Part shown: positions 37,789 to 47,147 of the stretch, piece by piece
How positions within the stretch are numbered: the stretch's first letter is position 1
Layout of the letters: every line of letters starts with the position of its first letter
Origin: Lachnospiraceae bacterium
GTDB taxonomy: Bacteria; Bacillota; Clostridia; Lachnospirales; Lachnospiraceae
Length of the DNA stretch: 64,000 nucleotides
Direction of reading: 5' to 3'
NCBI GenBank assembly: GCA_002892395.1
Contig: NBBL01000010.1
Coordinates: forward strand, 34,753 to 98,752
The notes under the pieces: generated by a model
Seen by the model: only the letters and a program-made list of their open reading frames with translations
Databases searched by the model: none
Told to the model about the DNA's origin: nothing
Program-made: the position numbers and the translations under genes

Positions 37789-38697
37789 ATGATTGTCGCA
37801 GATCGCTGGAATGACTATGAAGTGATAGACTGCTCGAACGGTGAAAAGCTGGAGCGCTGGGGAACACAGCTTCTCATCCGCCCGGATCCGCAGGTCATAT
37901 GGAACACAGAGCGGAAAAACCCGGGATGGGCGCACCCGGCAGGTCACTATCTCCGAAGCCGAAGCGGCGGCGGGGAGTGGAGCTTCTTCGGCCTCCCCAA
38001 GCAGTGGGATATCCGCTACATGCCGGCTTCTTCGGTGCCCGATTCCCGGTGTAAGCCCCTCGTCTTCCATTTGAAGCCCTTCCGGTTTAAGCACACCGGA
38101 CTGTTCCCGGAGCAAGCAGCAAACTGGGACTGGTTTTCGCGCCTGATCGGAACCGCTGTCTCCAACGGACGTTCGGTACGCCTTCTGAACCTCTTTGCCT
38201 ACACCGGAGGTGCCACGCTGGCAGCGGCAGCCTCCGGCGCCTCCGTTACACACGTGGACGCCAGCAAGGGAATGGTCGGATGGGCGAAAGAAAACGCAGA
38301 GAGCTCCGGGCTCTCCGGCGCACCGATTCGCTGGCTGGTGGACGACTGTGAAAAATTTGTGCAGCGGGAAATCCGGCGGGGAAGCCGCTACGATGCCATC
38401 ATCATGGATCCCCCCTCCTATGGAAGAGGCCCGAAGGGGGAAATCTGGAAAATCGAGGACGCCATCTACCCTCTCATCCGGGACTGCGCGTGCCTCCTGT
38501 CCGATTCGCCGCTGTTTTTTCTCGTCAATTCCTATACCACCGGTCTGCAGGCGAGTGTCCTGAGCTACCTGCTGGACACCCTGATCACCCCGACCCACGG
38601 CGGTCACACCGCGTCCGATGAAATCGGACTTCCGGTCACTGAAAGCGGTCTGATCCTCCCCTGCGGTGCCAGCGGACGCTGGATCGGCTCCCTCTGA
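37789..38697 (+). CDS. Class I SAM-dependent rRNA methyltransferase (RlmI-like)
   Basis: The 302-residue protein is of the RlmI/RlmK-type C5-methylcytosine family. It carries the SAM-binding motif LLNLFAYTGGATLAAAASGA, the acidic end of strand 2 (THVDASKGMVGWAKENAE) and the catalytic-site motif IIMDPPSYGRGPKGEIWKI. The N-terminal PUA domain of RlmI is missing, so it is the short form common in Firmicutes. The start ATG at 37789 follows GGAG. It converges on the nucleotidyltransferase fusion at 38712. The rRNA target is inferred from the family only. Confidence 0.85.
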   Translation: MIVADRWNDYEVIDCSNGEKLERWGTQLLIRPDPQVIWNTERKNPGWAHPAGHYLRSRSGGGEWSFFGLPKQWDIRYMPASSVPDSRCKPLVFHLKPFRFKHTGLFPEQAANWDWFSRLIGTAVSNGRSVRLLNLFAYTGGATLAAAASGASVTHVDASKGMVGWAKENAESSGLSGAPIRWLVDDCEKFVQREIRRGSRYDAIIMDPPSYGRGPKGEIWKIEDAIYPLIRDCACLLSDSPLFFLVNSYTTGLQASVLSYLLDTLITPTHGGHTASDEIGLPVTESGLILPCGASGRWIGSL

Positions 38698-38711
38698 GAG
38701 CCGGGGGACAG

Positions 38712-40016
38712 TCAGCAGCCCAAAATATGCCCCACCGCATCCAGGAGATCCTCTGCCACCAGCTCCGGCTTCACCGGGAACTTACGGTCTGTCCCTCCCA
38801 TTCCGGTTTTCACCAACACAGTGCGGCAGCCGCCCCGCTTTCCGCATTCGATGTCGGTGGTGGAATCGCCGATCATCCAAGACTGTGCCAGGTCAATATG
38901 ATATGCCTCCGCAGCCGCCTCAAGCATACCGGGCTGCGGCTTTCTGCAGCTGCAGGAAATCTTGTACTCCGGTCGCTCTCCCGGGAAGCCCCGGTCCGGG
39001 TGATGCGGGCAATAAAACACATCATCGACATAAGCCCCTTCCCGACCGAGAAGTGTTTTCATCTTATTGAAAATGGTCTGCAGCTCCTCCGGTGTGGTTT
39101 CCCCGCGGGCAATCACAGGCTGATTGCTTACGACAATCGCCAAATATTCGGAGGAATTGACCAGCCTCAGCGCCTCCACAACCCCCGGAAGCAGCTCCAG
39201 CTCCTCCTCCCGGCGAACAAACCCCTTCAACACGTTGATGACCCCATCCCGGTCGAGGAAAATTGCCTTCTGCCTTCGGTTCAAATTTCGTTTCTCAATG
39301 AAGCCGCTTCTCATATCCTCCGCTGCCGCTTCAATCCGTTCTATCGTTCCCACATCCTTCACGTACTCCGGCGAGCGATATGCGTACACACCCGCGCCCG
39401 CCTTTGCCATCGGCGCAAGAATATCTTTTTCCAGATCCGTTTTTCGCGGCTCCTTCACCCGATCCAGGACGCGCCTGTCCAGCATATAAAGACCGGCGTT
39501 GACACAATTGTCGTACCAGTAATCCCTCACATTATGCTTGGAATCAAAGCACAGCACCCTTCCGTCCCCGTCCGCCTGAATGAGATCGGAGTCAAAGGGA
39601 TGGGAATTGGGGTGGGCGAACAAAAGCACCTCTGCCTGTTTCTCCAGGAAGAAGCGCTCCATCCGATGCAGGTCAACATTAAACAGCACATCTCCGAACA
39701 CAAGAAGAAAGTACTCATCCTGCAGCGTTTCTTTCAGATAGGGAAAGGCGCCTGCCGTCCCCAGCGGCTCCGTCTCTTCAATGTAGTCGATGGTCAGACC
39801 GAAGTCCTCTCCCGACTGAAAGTAAGACAGAATCCGTTCCTTCAGATGACCGACGATCATGGTGACACGCTTCACTCCGTACCGCTTAAGCTGCTCCAAT
39901 TGCCACGCAAGAATCGGCTTCCCCAGCACCGGCGCCATCGGCTTCGGAATTTCTCCCTTCGTCAGCGCCGCCAATCTCGTTCCCTTTCCTCCGGCCATGA
40001 TGACTGCATGCATCAT
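38712..40016 (-). CDS. Fused sugar nucleotidyltransferase and HAD bisphosphatase
   Basis: The 434-residue protein joins two enzymes. Residues 1-235 are a sugar-1-phosphate nucleotidyltransferase (MMHAVIMAGGKGTRLAALTK, EETEPLGTAGAFPYLKETL, FGDVLFNVD). Residues 250-434 are a HAD-IIIA phosphatase of the GmhB type: AIFLDRDGVINV with the nucleophile Asp, VVSNQP, the zinc loop CPHHPDRG...CSCRKPQPGM and IGDSTTDIECG. The two activities are consecutive steps in making GDP- or ADP-activated heptose in other bacteria, so a heptose-containing surface glycan is possible (inference). The isomerase and kinase needed are not in the window. Start ATG 40016, or the adjacent ATG at 40013. Confidence 0.88.
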   Translation of the reverse strand: MMHAVIMAGGKGTRLAALTKGEIPKPMAPVLGKPILAWQLEQLKRYGVKRVTMIVGHLKERILSYFQSGEDFGLTIDYIEETEPLGTAGAFPYLKETLQDEYFLLVFGDVLFNVDLHRMERFFLEKQAEVLLFAHPNSHPFDSDLIQADGDGRVLCFDSKHNVRDYWYDNCVNAGLYMLDRRVLDRVKEPRKTDLEKDILAPMAKAGAGVYAYRSPEYVKDVGTIERIEAAAEDMRSGFIEKRNLNRRQKAIFLDRDGVINVLKGFVRREEELELLPGVVEALRLVNSSEYLAIVVSNQPVIARGETTPEELQTIFNKMKTLLGREGAYVDDVFYCPHHPDRGFPGERPEYKISCSCRKPQPGMLEAAAEAYHIDLAQSWMIGDSTTDIECGKRGGCRTVLVKTGMGGTDRKFPVKPELVAEDLLDAVGHILGC

Positions 40017-40173
40017 ATATGAACGCTCCTTCCCATGGGTTTTCGTTGTTCGTCCTCCTCTGCCGTGACCCGCGGCAGCGCTTCTTCGCTCCGTTTGCGT
40101 TTCATCTGGGATACGGTATACTGATTATGAAACCGATCGCACAAATTCAACCAAAGGGATGAAAGGACAAATG

Positions 40174-40581
40174 ATGAAACAATGGATCAATGAATTTAAA
40201 CGCTTTGCACTCAGGGGAAATGTTTTGGACATGGCGGTGGGCGTCATCATCGGAGGCGCCTTCAGCACCATTGTCAAGTCTCTGACGGACGATATTCTGA
40301 TGCCCCTCTTAGGTATTCTGATCGGACAGGTCAATCTCTCCGGACTCGCCTTCACGGTAAAAAATCCGCTGGGAGGCGCCGATGTAACCCTGGCATACGG
40401 TCTTTTTCTCCAGAACGTCCTGAATTTCATTTTGATTGCACTGGCCGTATTTTTGATGGTCAAGGCAATCAATCAAGTGCAGCGCAAAACAGAAGAGAAA
40501 GAGGCAGCACTCCCAAAACCCGGCAAGGAGGAATTGCTGCTCGCAGAAATCCGGGACATCCTAAAGGAACAAAAGCCCTGA
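40174..40581 (+). CDS. mscL: Large-conductance mechanosensitive channel
   Basis: MscL opens under membrane tension to release solutes in osmotic downshock. The 135 residues start MKQWINEFKRFALRGNVLDM and include the pore helix AVGVIIGGAFSTIVKSLTDD, a short periplasmic loop, TM2 (FLQNVLNFILIALAVFLMVK) and the C-terminal helix KEELLLAEIRDILKEQKP. The start at 40174 is seven bases after AAAGGA; ATGs at 40159 and 40171 are less well placed. Confidence 0.96.
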   Translation: MKQWINEFKRFALRGNVLDMAVGVIIGGAFSTIVKSLTDDILMPLLGILIGQVNLSGLAFTVKNPLGGADVTLAYGLFLQNVLNFILIALAVFLMVKAINQVQRKTEEKEAALPKPGKEELLLAEIRDILKEQKP

Positions 40582-40599
40582 TTTCCCCTGCTGTTTCTT

Positions 40600-41175
40600 T
40601 TATTCACTGTCAGGGCACGCCTCCTGCTCTCTTTTCTGCATCCATTCCTCTGCCAGATAATATGCGGCGACATGCACAGCCTGTACAAAATCGCGGCCTC
40701 CGATCATACTGTGCAGTCGTTCCGCCGCAAGGCGAATGACATCCAGGCACTCGGAGGCATCCAGCTGCTGATCCGCCACCTTGACGCAGCCCTCCGCCAA
40801 ATAGCACCATGCCGTGTTGTCCGCTATGGTGGCATTCGGCGACAGTCTTCCCAAGAAAGTCCAGGCCCTTGAGACGCACCCCGTCTCCTCCAGCAGCTCC
40901 CGTTTTGCTGCTGCCAGAGGGTCTTCCCCCTCCTCAATGGCGCCGGCGGGAAATTCGGTGGTCACCGCGGCGATCCCGGGACGGAACTGGCGCACACAAA
41001 GGTAGTCTCCCTCCGTCCCCTTGGCGGCAATCACCACAAAGCTTCGGCTGTGATAGCGATAGAATGGATTCAGGATGCGTCCGTTAGGCAGACGATATTT
41101 CCCTGCGCGAAGATCAACATACTCATCCTGCCTTACCCTCTCTTCCGACAAAAATTCCCAGGAAAGATGATCCAT
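40600..41175 (-). CDS. Nudix hydrolase, ADP-ribose pyrophosphatase-like
   Basis: The 191-residue protein carries a complete Nudix box, [22 protein letters not shown], in the form GX5EX7REUXEEXGU (written here in part as REUXEE with all acidic residues present). The preceding [20 protein letters not shown] and the downstream [14 protein letters not shown] fit the ADP-ribose/NudF-type subgroup that hydrolyses ADP-ribose or nucleotide sugars. It lies nine bases after the polytopic membrane protein gene and may share its transcript. Confidence 0.9.
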   Translation of the reverse strand: MDHLSWEFLSEERVRQDEYVDLRAGKYRLPNGRILNPFYRYHSRSFVVIAAKGTEGDYLCVRQFRPGIAAVTTEFPAGAIEEGEDPLAAAKRELLEETGCVSRAWTFLGRLSPNATIADNTAWCYLAEGCVKVADQQLDASECLDVIRLAAERLHSMIGGRDFVQAVHVAAYYLAEEWMQKREQEACPDSE

Positions 41176-41185
41176 GGCTTCCTCC

Positions 41186-42598
41186 TCATTCCTTCTTCGA
41201 CACCCGTTTCCTAAGCTGCTGTCCGGCGGTCAGTATCCCTTCCAGGAGACGATCCAGCCCGTAGCAAAGAAAGAGAAGGGACAGGTTCCCCGGAACACTT
41301 CGATAATAAAGTCCGATCAGACAGTACACATAGGTGCAGACAGAAAACCAGACCAAAAACCAGACAGCCAGACGGGCAAACGGCAGACGCACGCAAAACC
41401 AGAACAAAAAGAACAGAAATGCCGAGGCTGCCAGCAGTAACAGAACCACCGGCAGCACCTTTTCTCCCTCCAGCGCCGTCAAAAGCTCTTCCGCCGGCGT
41501 CCGGAGCTCCTTAATGGCTTCGGTGGAAATGGTTCCCTGGGCCCGATCCGCCGCACGGCTCATAAAACGGGAGAGCAGCGGAAGCACCCAGATCTGCAGC
41601 AGCAGCATGTAGGCAGCCGTAAGCCAGGGAAAAAGCTTCGAGTGATCCTCCAACTCAACCAGAGACAAAAGCTTTCGCACAAGGAGAGACAGCACATAAG
41701 AAATCGCCAGAGTCTGCGCCACCCGTGTATCTGCCAGCGCGTAAAGATTGCTCTGATAAAAGTATACCTTGCTGGAAAAAATCAGTGCCATCACCGCGCC
41801 AAAGGAACGCACGCGCCCAAAGTACACGGTTGCAATCCAGAGCACCGCACAAAAAAGAAGTAGGGCAATCCGCTTTCCGCCGTCAATCTTGAAATGAAGC
41901 AGACTCCGTTTCAGCGGTTTTCTCGCCTCTGTCCCCAGTCGCTTTCCATCCGTAAAGAAGTGCAGCAGCAGTGCCGACACCAGGGAGGCAGAAGCGCCAA
42001 GGACCATCTGCCCCCCCCCGTCCATCCGGCACCAATGTGCCACCAGCCAGGCAAAGGAGGGCAGCAGGGCTGCCATCAGCACCGGGAAAAAATTTCTCCC
42101 CCCCAAAAGGGTGCAAAGCAACACAAACGGATAAACCAGCACACAGGCACTCACCCCATACCATGCAAGGGTATCGTTCCAATGAAAGCCCCGGCTGAAA
42201 ACCCCGGCAACAAGCTCCAGCAAGGATCGGATGAGAGTCGCCGTATATTTTCCGGTCATCAGCCATGCCGTCGTAAAATGATTGTCTAAAAGCGGATAAG
42301 CATAGAGGCAGGCATACAGATAGAACAAAAAACTCAGTCCCGCAGCAACGCCCGTCCTGACGGCATGCGCCTCATCCGCCAGCTCCGCCCACGCTGTCAA
42401 AAGAGAAAACAGAAGGACAAAAAGCAGCAGCAGCACAAAAAAAATCAGAACCATGGCTGTCAGCTCGCCTTCCGTCCGAAATACCCGGGCACCGATCTTT
42501 TCCGGAATATGAAACACTCCGTCAGCTGCCCCTGCAATGCTCCGGATCCAGTACCCTGCCAGCAGCACCTCTGCCCCGCGCAGAAGATTTTTTTTCAT
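41186..42598 (-). CDS. Polytopic membrane protein, unknown family
   Basis: The 470-residue product has about ten to twelve hydrophobic segments (for example [56 protein letters not shown]) and short basic loops. I recognise no transporter signature, and the fraction of charged residues in TM segments is low. It may be a flippase-like or scaffold protein, but that is only a shape argument. Start ATG 42598 follows GAGGAG. It lies upstream of the Nudix gene on the same strand. Confidence 0.75.
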   Translation of the reverse strand: MKKNLLRGAEVLLAGYWIRSIAGAADGVFHIPEKIGARVFRTEGELTAMVLIFFVLLLLFVLLFSLLTAWAELADEAHAVRTGVAAGLSFLFYLYACLYAYPLLDNHFTTAWLMTGKYTATLIRSLLELVAGVFSRGFHWNDTLAWYGVSACVLVYPFVLLCTLLGGRNFFPVLMAALLPSFAWLVAHWCRMDGGGQMVLGASASLVSALLLHFFTDGKRLGTEARKPLKRSLLHFKIDGGKRIALLLFCAVLWIATVYFGRVRSFGAVMALIFSSKVYFYQSNLYALADTRVAQTLAISYVLSLLVRKLLSLVELEDHSKLFPWLTAAYMLLLQIWVLPLLSRFMSRAADRAQGTISTEAIKELRTPAEELLTALEGEKVLPVVLLLLAASAFLFFLFWFCVRLPFARLAVWFLVWFSVCTYVYCLIGLYYRSVPGNLSLLFLCYGLDRLLEGILTAGQQLRKRVSKKE

Positions 42599-42653
42599 GA
42601 ATCAATCACTCCTCGGATTGTGGTAGCGCCGATGCCTGCATCGCCCGATTCCA

Positions 42654-42875
42654 TCATTCCTCCCCATGCTCCCGGGATGGGCGCTGCGAACGCATTGCGT
42701 CTTCAAACTGCTTTCTCTCCGGGGAAAATGCAGAAGTACAGCCCATTCCGCAGCTGCCGCAATTGCCGCTGCACCCGCCGTTTTGTGCGCTCCCGTGCTT
42801 CAGGATAAACCGCACGATCAAAACGATGAGCACCAGAAGCCCGATTGCAATCAATGTCGTAGCGCCGTTTGCCAT
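42654..42875 (-). CDS. FeoB-associated Cys-rich membrane peptide
   Basis: The 73-residue protein has one N-terminal TM helix (TTLIAIGLLVLIVLIVRFIL) followed by a cysteine cluster, GGCSGNCGSCGMGC. This matches the small FeoB-associated proteins found next to ferrous-iron transporters in Firmicutes; they may help Fe2+ uptake. No feoA or feoB is in the window. The ATG at 42875 follows GAGGTG. It is divergent from the DtxR-type regulator at 43011, which would fit metal control of both. Confidence 0.8.
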   Translation of the reverse strand: MANGATTLIAIGLLVLIVLIVRFILKHGSAQNGGCSGNCGSCGMGCTSAFSPERKQFEDAMRSQRPSREHGEE

Positions 42876-43010
42876 TCCACACCTCATTTTTATTCCAATC
42901 TCTGTTCCGTCTATTTTAGTCTTCCCTCCTGTTGCGGTCAAGCACATTGCGCCTTGTCTCTTGTTTCGCTTTGTGTTAATGTAATAGTAAAATTAGAGGA
43001 GGGATGCACA

Positions 43011-43379
43011 ATGCAGATACACGAGTCCGCCGAGGATTATCTGGAAAAGATTCTGATGCTCCAAGAGCAAAACGGGCAGGTTCGTTCGATTGATATTGCC
43101 AATGCGATGGGATTTTCCAAACCCAGTATCAGCATTGCAATGAAGCATTTACGTGAGAACGGATATGTGACCATGGATCCGGATAATTCCATCCATCTCA
43201 CCCAAAAAGGAGCCGGGATCGCAACCCGCATTTACGAACGGCACAGAACCCTTACCTCATATCTGGTGAAGCTGGGCGTGCCGCAGGAAATTGCGGAAAA
43301 GGACGCCTGCAAGGTGGAGCACGACCTGAGTCCGGAATCCTATGCTGCCCTGAAGGCAAACATGAAAACCCTTAAATGA
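43011..43379 (+). CDS. DtxR/MntR-family metal-dependent repressor
   Basis: The 122-residue protein begins MQIHESAEDYLEKILMLQEQ, with a winged helix (RSIDIANAMGFSKPSISIAM as the recognition region) and a dimerisation/metal domain (ERHRTLTSYLVKLG, KDACKVEHDLSPESYAAL) where the Glu/His/Cys ligands of DtxR-type proteins are expected. It has no SH3 domain, so it is like the short MntR/IdeR forms. The start ATG at 43011 follows GAGGAGGG; the frame is open far upstream but without an RBS. It probably controls iron or manganese genes, possibly the divergent Cys-rich peptide. Confidence 0.9.
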   Translation: MQIHESAEDYLEKILMLQEQNGQVRSIDIANAMGFSKPSISIAMKHLRENGYVTMDPDNSIHLTQKGAGIATRIYERHRTLTSYLVKLGVPQEIAEKDACKVEHDLSPESYAALKANMKTLK

Positions 43380-43394
43380 CAGACCCTTATGACA

Positions 43395-43433
43395 AAAGGA
43401 GTCCTGCTGCGGCAGCGGTGGGACTCCTTTATG
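43395..43433 (+). terminator. Terminator after the DtxR-type gene
   Basis: Stem AAAGGAGTCC (43395-43404) with GGACTCCTTT (43421-43430), whose 16-nt loop can form an inner GCTGC/GGCAGC stem. A short T-run is part of the second arm. Confidence 0.7.
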
Positions 43434-43527
43434 ATCCGAATCCGCTTGCTTTTTCTAAGATCCCGCAGTAAAGTCTTTGTTCTGGAGATCATTGAGTCAA
43501 TCTGACAGTATAAAACGAGGTAATGCT

Positions 43528-44883
43528 ATGAATATGCTCACGCCCCCCGCCTGGCTGTGCCTTCCCTTCGCGGGAATCCTGTTAAGCATCGCAGTGTTCC
43601 CCCTTGTGAAGCCAAACTGGTGGGAAAAAAACCGCTTTCCGGTTGTGGTATTCTGGTCGCTTCTGTTCATTCTTCCCTTCACCCTTCTATTTGGAGCCGG
43701 ACGGACTGCAGAAACTGTGCTGGAATGCCTGTTCAATGACTATCTTTCTTTTATTATTATGCTTCTCGGTCTGTTCTGCGTCGCCGGAAACATTACCTTT
43801 ACCGGGGATCTTGCAGGCTCACCGAACGTAAACCTTGTGTTTCTTTTGCTGGGAACGCTGTTTTCCAGCCTGATCGGAACAACCGGCTCCTCCATGCTGA
43901 TGCTGCGCCCCATGATCAAGATCAACTCGTGGCGCCGAAACAAGCAGCACATCATGGTGTTTTTTATCTTTCTGATTTCCAATATGGGGGGATGCCTCTC
44001 GCCCCTGGGAGATCCGCCGCTCCTGATGGGCTTCATGCGGGGCGTTCCCTTTCTCTGGAGCCTGAAGCTGGCTCCCGTCCTGATCTTTAATATGACCTTG
44101 CTGCTCCTGATCTTCTGGAATCTGGATAACCATTTTTATCTGAAGGACATCCATTCGGGCTTCCGTCCCGACATCAGCCGCCCCGGGACCGAGCTTTCTC
44201 TGAAGGGTGCGCACAACGTCTTCTTTTTGCTGATGATTATCGCTGCGGTCATATTAAGCGGCGTTCTTCCCTCTCTTCCGGCATTTCAAAATCCGGACGG
44301 CAGTGTCAGGGGAATCCGAATCCTGGGAGAGGTCACACTGGGCTTTCCTTCCATCATTGAAATTCTGCTGATCCTGCTGGCCGCCCTTCTCTCCTTCCGC
44401 ACCACGCCGGAGGAGGTTCGCACCGCAAACCACTTTACCTGGGGTGCAATTCAGGAGGTCGCCCAGCTCTTCGTCGGCATTTTTATCACCATGCAGCCCG
44501 CATTGATGATTCTGAAGAAGCTGGGACCGTCGCTGGGAATCAGCAAGGCCTATCAGCTCTTCTGGAGCACCGGAGTTTTGTCCAGCTTTCTTGACAACAC
44601 GCCCACCTACCTTGTGTTCCTCACAACCGCAGGAACCCTGGGGCTCTCCGGCGGGATTGCCACAACCCTCGGCACCATTCCGGTCAAAATGCTGGAAGCC
44701 ATCTCCTGCGGCGCCGTCTTCATGGGGGCGAACAGCTACATCGGCAACGCACCGAATTTCATGGTGAAATCCATCTCGGAGGAAAACGGAATCAATATGC
44801 CGTCTTTCTTCGGATACATCCTCTGGGCGCTCATGTTTCTGACGCCGATCTTTTTGATCGATACCCTGCTGTTCTTTCGATAA
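43528..44883 (+). CDS. Sodium:proton antiporter-like permease (ArsB/NhaD superfamily)
   Basis: The protein (about 451 residues from MNMLTPPAWLCLPFAG) has about twelve TM segments and belongs to the ion-transporter superfamily. Features: GTTGSSMLMLRPMIKINSWR and MGGCLSPLGDPPLLMGFMRG in the first half and SSFLDNTPTYLVFLTTAG and GANSYIGNAPNFMVKSISEE in the second, the paired substrate-binding hairpins of that superfamily. Na+/H+ exchange is the usual assignment for such short forms, but citrate-type or other substrates are possible. The start at 43528 follows CGAGGT. The kinase-like gene follows after 15 bases. Confidence 0.85.
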   Translation: MNMLTPPAWLCLPFAGILLSIAVFPLVKPNWWEKNRFPVVVFWSLLFILPFTLLFGAGRTAETVLECLFNDYLSFIIMLLGLFCVAGNITFTGDLAGSPNVNLVFLLLGTLFSSLIGTTGSSMLMLRPMIKINSWRRNKQHIMVFFIFLISNMGGCLSPLGDPPLLMGFMRGVPFLWSLKLAPVLIFNMTLLLLIFWNLDNHFYLKDIHSGFRPDISRPGTELSLKGAHNVFFLLMIIAAVILSGVLPSLPAFQNPDGSVRGIRILGEVTLGFPSIIEILLILLAALLSFRTTPEEVRTANHFTWGAIQEVAQLFVGIFITMQPALMILKKLGPSLGISKAYQLFWSTGVLSSFLDNTPTYLVFLTTAGTLGLSGGIATTLGTIPVKMLEAISCGAVFMGANSYIGNAPNFMVKSISEENGINMPSFFGYILWALMFLTPIFLIDTLLFFR

Positions 44884-44898
44884 AGGAGGAGTCCAAAG

Positions 44899-45960
44899 AT
44901 GAAGCATCCGGAAACATTTTATGAAGAGCTGGCCGTCAAAATATACGAGCTGGACGAAAAAGCATACCGGCTGGTCGGATCATCACTGGGCAGGACACTG
45001 ATCGGCGGGCGCGAAAAGGCCATTTGGATTCTCCGGCAGGAGCTGCGGGTCTATCCCCAGAACAATGATATCCTGCGGGTTCTTGCATTGATCGGAAAAA
45101 TGGCGCGAACCATTCAGGATCACGCAGCCAGAAAGGCTGTCATGGAGGAATACAATTCCATCATCGTCGCCGTAAAGACCATTGAAAGCACAGAGGACGC
45201 GTATGACATCGGCGACCGAAATCGAATTTCCCTCAACCCCTTTGCCGCCGGAACAAAAAAATTCACGACGGATGACCGCCTTGTGATCTGTATCGGGCGC
45301 TCCTACGGAAGCGGCGGAAATGACATCGGCTTTCATCTCGCCGATGATTTACACATCAATTACTACGATGCGACCATCTTCAGGGACGTGATTGAACGCC
45401 TTCAGGCGGAAAAGGAGGCAGCCGATCAGTCCCAGCTGGAGCAGATGCTGACCCGCTTAAGGGAGCTGAAGGGACTTCGGCTTTTCACCAGCAACCTGAA
45501 CCGCTACCACGGTCTTCCGGCTTCGGACGCCCTCTATTTTAACCAGAGCCGATACATTGAGGATCGAGCCAAAAAAGAGGATTTTGTCGTTATGGGGCGC
45601 TGCGCAGATGTGATCCTGAGAAACGCTGCCATTCCCCATGTCAGCATCTTTATCACCGCCCCCCTTGAAATGCGGGTAAGACGTGTAATGGAGCTTGAGA
45701 AAATCCCTTATCGGGAAGCGGCGCGGATCGTCAGGCGGGAGGATCAGGTGCATCGCCGCTTCTACCGCCGCTACACAGGGCTTGAGTGGGGGAATGCCAT
45801 CCACTATGACCTTTGCATCAATAGTGCCAGCTACGGCATCGAGGAATCTGAAGAATTGATGATCCGTGTCATCAAGGCCCGCGTGAGGGACGACCTGGCG
45901 CTCACGGCGCTGGAGCATGAACAGAGCAAGGCCTCGGCGGCCAATGCCCCCGCCACCTGA
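44899..45960 (+). CDS. Cytidylate kinase-like family protein
   Basis: The 353-residue protein has an N-terminal helical domain (1-125) that I do not recognise, and a C-terminal P-loop kinase domain. The domain has the modified Walker A CIGRSYGSGGNDIGFHLADD, YYDATIFRDVIERL, VVMGRCADVILRN and the arginine-rich VRRVMELEKIPYREAARIV lid, as in the cytidylate_kin2 family. Its nucleotide substrate is not known. It follows the antiporter by 15 bases with RBS AAAGGAGGAG, so the two are an operon ending at the strong terminator at 45983. Confidence 0.85.
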   Translation: MKHPETFYEELAVKIYELDEKAYRLVGSSLGRTLIGGREKAIWILRQELRVYPQNNDILRVLALIGKMARTIQDHAARKAVMEEYNSIIVAVKTIESTEDAYDIGDRNRISLNPFAAGTKKFTTDDRLVICIGRSYGSGGNDIGFHLADDLHINYYDATIFRDVIERLQAEKEAADQSQLEQMLTRLRELKGLRLFTSNLNRYHGLPASDALYFNQSRYIEDRAKKEDFVVMGRCADVILRNAAIPHVSIFITAPLEMRVRRVMELEKIPYREAARIVRREDQVHRRFYRRYTGLEWGNAIHYDLCINSASYGIEESEELMIRVIKARVRDDLALTALEHEQSKASAANAPAT

Positions 45961-45982
45961 CTCTGCTTTGAGCGGGAGAATC

Positions 45983-46021
45983 AAAAGGGAGAATCGGAAA
46001 CAGCTTCCGATTCTCCCTTTT
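45983..46021 (+). terminator. Strong rho-independent terminator
   Basis: A perfect 17-bp stem, from AAAAGGGAGAATCGGAA (45983-45999) to TTCCGATTCTCCCTTTT (46005-46021), with a 5-nt loop ACAGC. It ends the antiporter/kinase-like operon. Confidence 0.9.
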
Positions 46022-46160
46022 CTGCTCCTCTGATCCTGCTTTCTTTCTGGGGAGCGTATACTTTTTGAGCTGCAAAGTGTACCTTGATCCACCTGCCGGT
46101 GCAGGCTTACTCGAACTCCTCAGCCCACCGCTCAGCCTGCACTGCACCTTTCTATGCTGC

Positions 46161-47147
46161 TCAGAGCATGCTTGCTCTCAGCTCCTCAGCGCTCAACGGA
46201 CTAAGGTACGCCGGTGCAATATCAAAGACCGTCTTGCAGCCGAACTGACCTTCCTCTGCCAGGCGGTGAAGGGCACGGGCATAAGCAACCAGTATGCTCC
46301 CGGTAAACTCCGGATTGGAATCCAGCTTCAGGCTGTACTCCGCAATCTGACGATGCTCCTCCTTAAATCCGGTGACACCGCTTCGAATCACAAATCCTCC
46401 GTGGGGAAGCTCTGCATGATCCCGCTTCATCTCTTCTGCCGTAATAAAATGCACTGTCGTATCGTAGTCGGCAAAGTAATTCGGCATGGATTTGATTTCT
46501 CGTTCAATGCGCGCGCGGTCGGCGCCCTCCTCTACCACCAGATAGACCTCTCTCGTGTGCATCTGCCGCGGGGTAAAATCCGGCTGCTCCCCGGCTCTGA
46601 CCCTCTCCACAGACTGGGCCACCGGAATCGTGTACTGTCTTGCGTCCAGAACACCTTCCACTCTTCTGCACGCGTCTGAGTGGCCCTGGCTCACCCCGCG
46701 CCCCCAGAAGGTATAGTTTTTCCCATGGGGAAGAATCACGCTGGAAATCAGGCGATTCAGGGAGAACATCCCCGGATCCCATCCGAGGGAAATGAGTGCT
46801 GTCTTTCTTCCCTCACGCGCCGCCCGATCCACTGCCGCGAAATGCTCCGGAATCTTCGCATGCGTATCGAAGCTGTTGATCACATGGAAGTGCCCTGCCA
46901 GCTCCGGTGTCTGAACCGGCAAATCCTTTGCGCTTCCGCCGCACAGAATCATAACATCCACCTTCGTTTCAAAAGCGGCTGCATCGGAAGCAGCGACCAC
47001 CGGAACCCCCTCTGTCTGCAGTGTGAGCTGCTTCGGATCTCTCCTGGTAAAAACCGCCGCGAGCTCCATGTCCGGGTTCTGTCTGATGGCTGCCTCAACT
47101 CCTCTTCCAAGATTCCCGTAACCAAATATTCCGACTCTGATTCCCAT
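46161..47147 (-). CDS. ddh: meso-Diaminopimelate dehydrogenase
   Basis: This enzyme makes meso-diaminopimelate in one NADPH-dependent step from tetrahydrodipicolinate, supplying the peptidoglycan cross-link and lysine. The 328 residues include the N-terminal NADP fold RVGIFGYGNLGRGVEAAI, VFTRRDPKQL, ISLGWDPGMFSLNRL, GRGVSQGHSDACRRVEGV and PHGGFVIRSG, all close to the Corynebacterium/Clostridia family. Its start ATG shares one base with the stop of the ABC gene (TAATG), so it is translated in series with it. Confidence 0.95.
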   Translation of the reverse strand: MGIRVGIFGYGNLGRGVEAAIRQNPDMELAAVFTRRDPKQLTLQTEGVPVVAASDAAAFETKVDVMILCGGSAKDLPVQTPELAGHFHVINSFDTHAKIPEHFAAVDRAAREGRKTALISLGWDPGMFSLNRLISSVILPHGKNYTFWGRGVSQGHSDACRRVEGVLDARQYTIPVAQSVERVRAGEQPDFTPRQMHTREVYLVVEEGADRARIEREIKSMPNYFADYDTTVHFITAEEMKRDHAELPHGGFVIRSGVTGFKEEHRQIAEYSLKLDSNPEFTGSILVAYARALHRLAEEGQFGCKTVFDIAPAYLSPLSAEELRASML

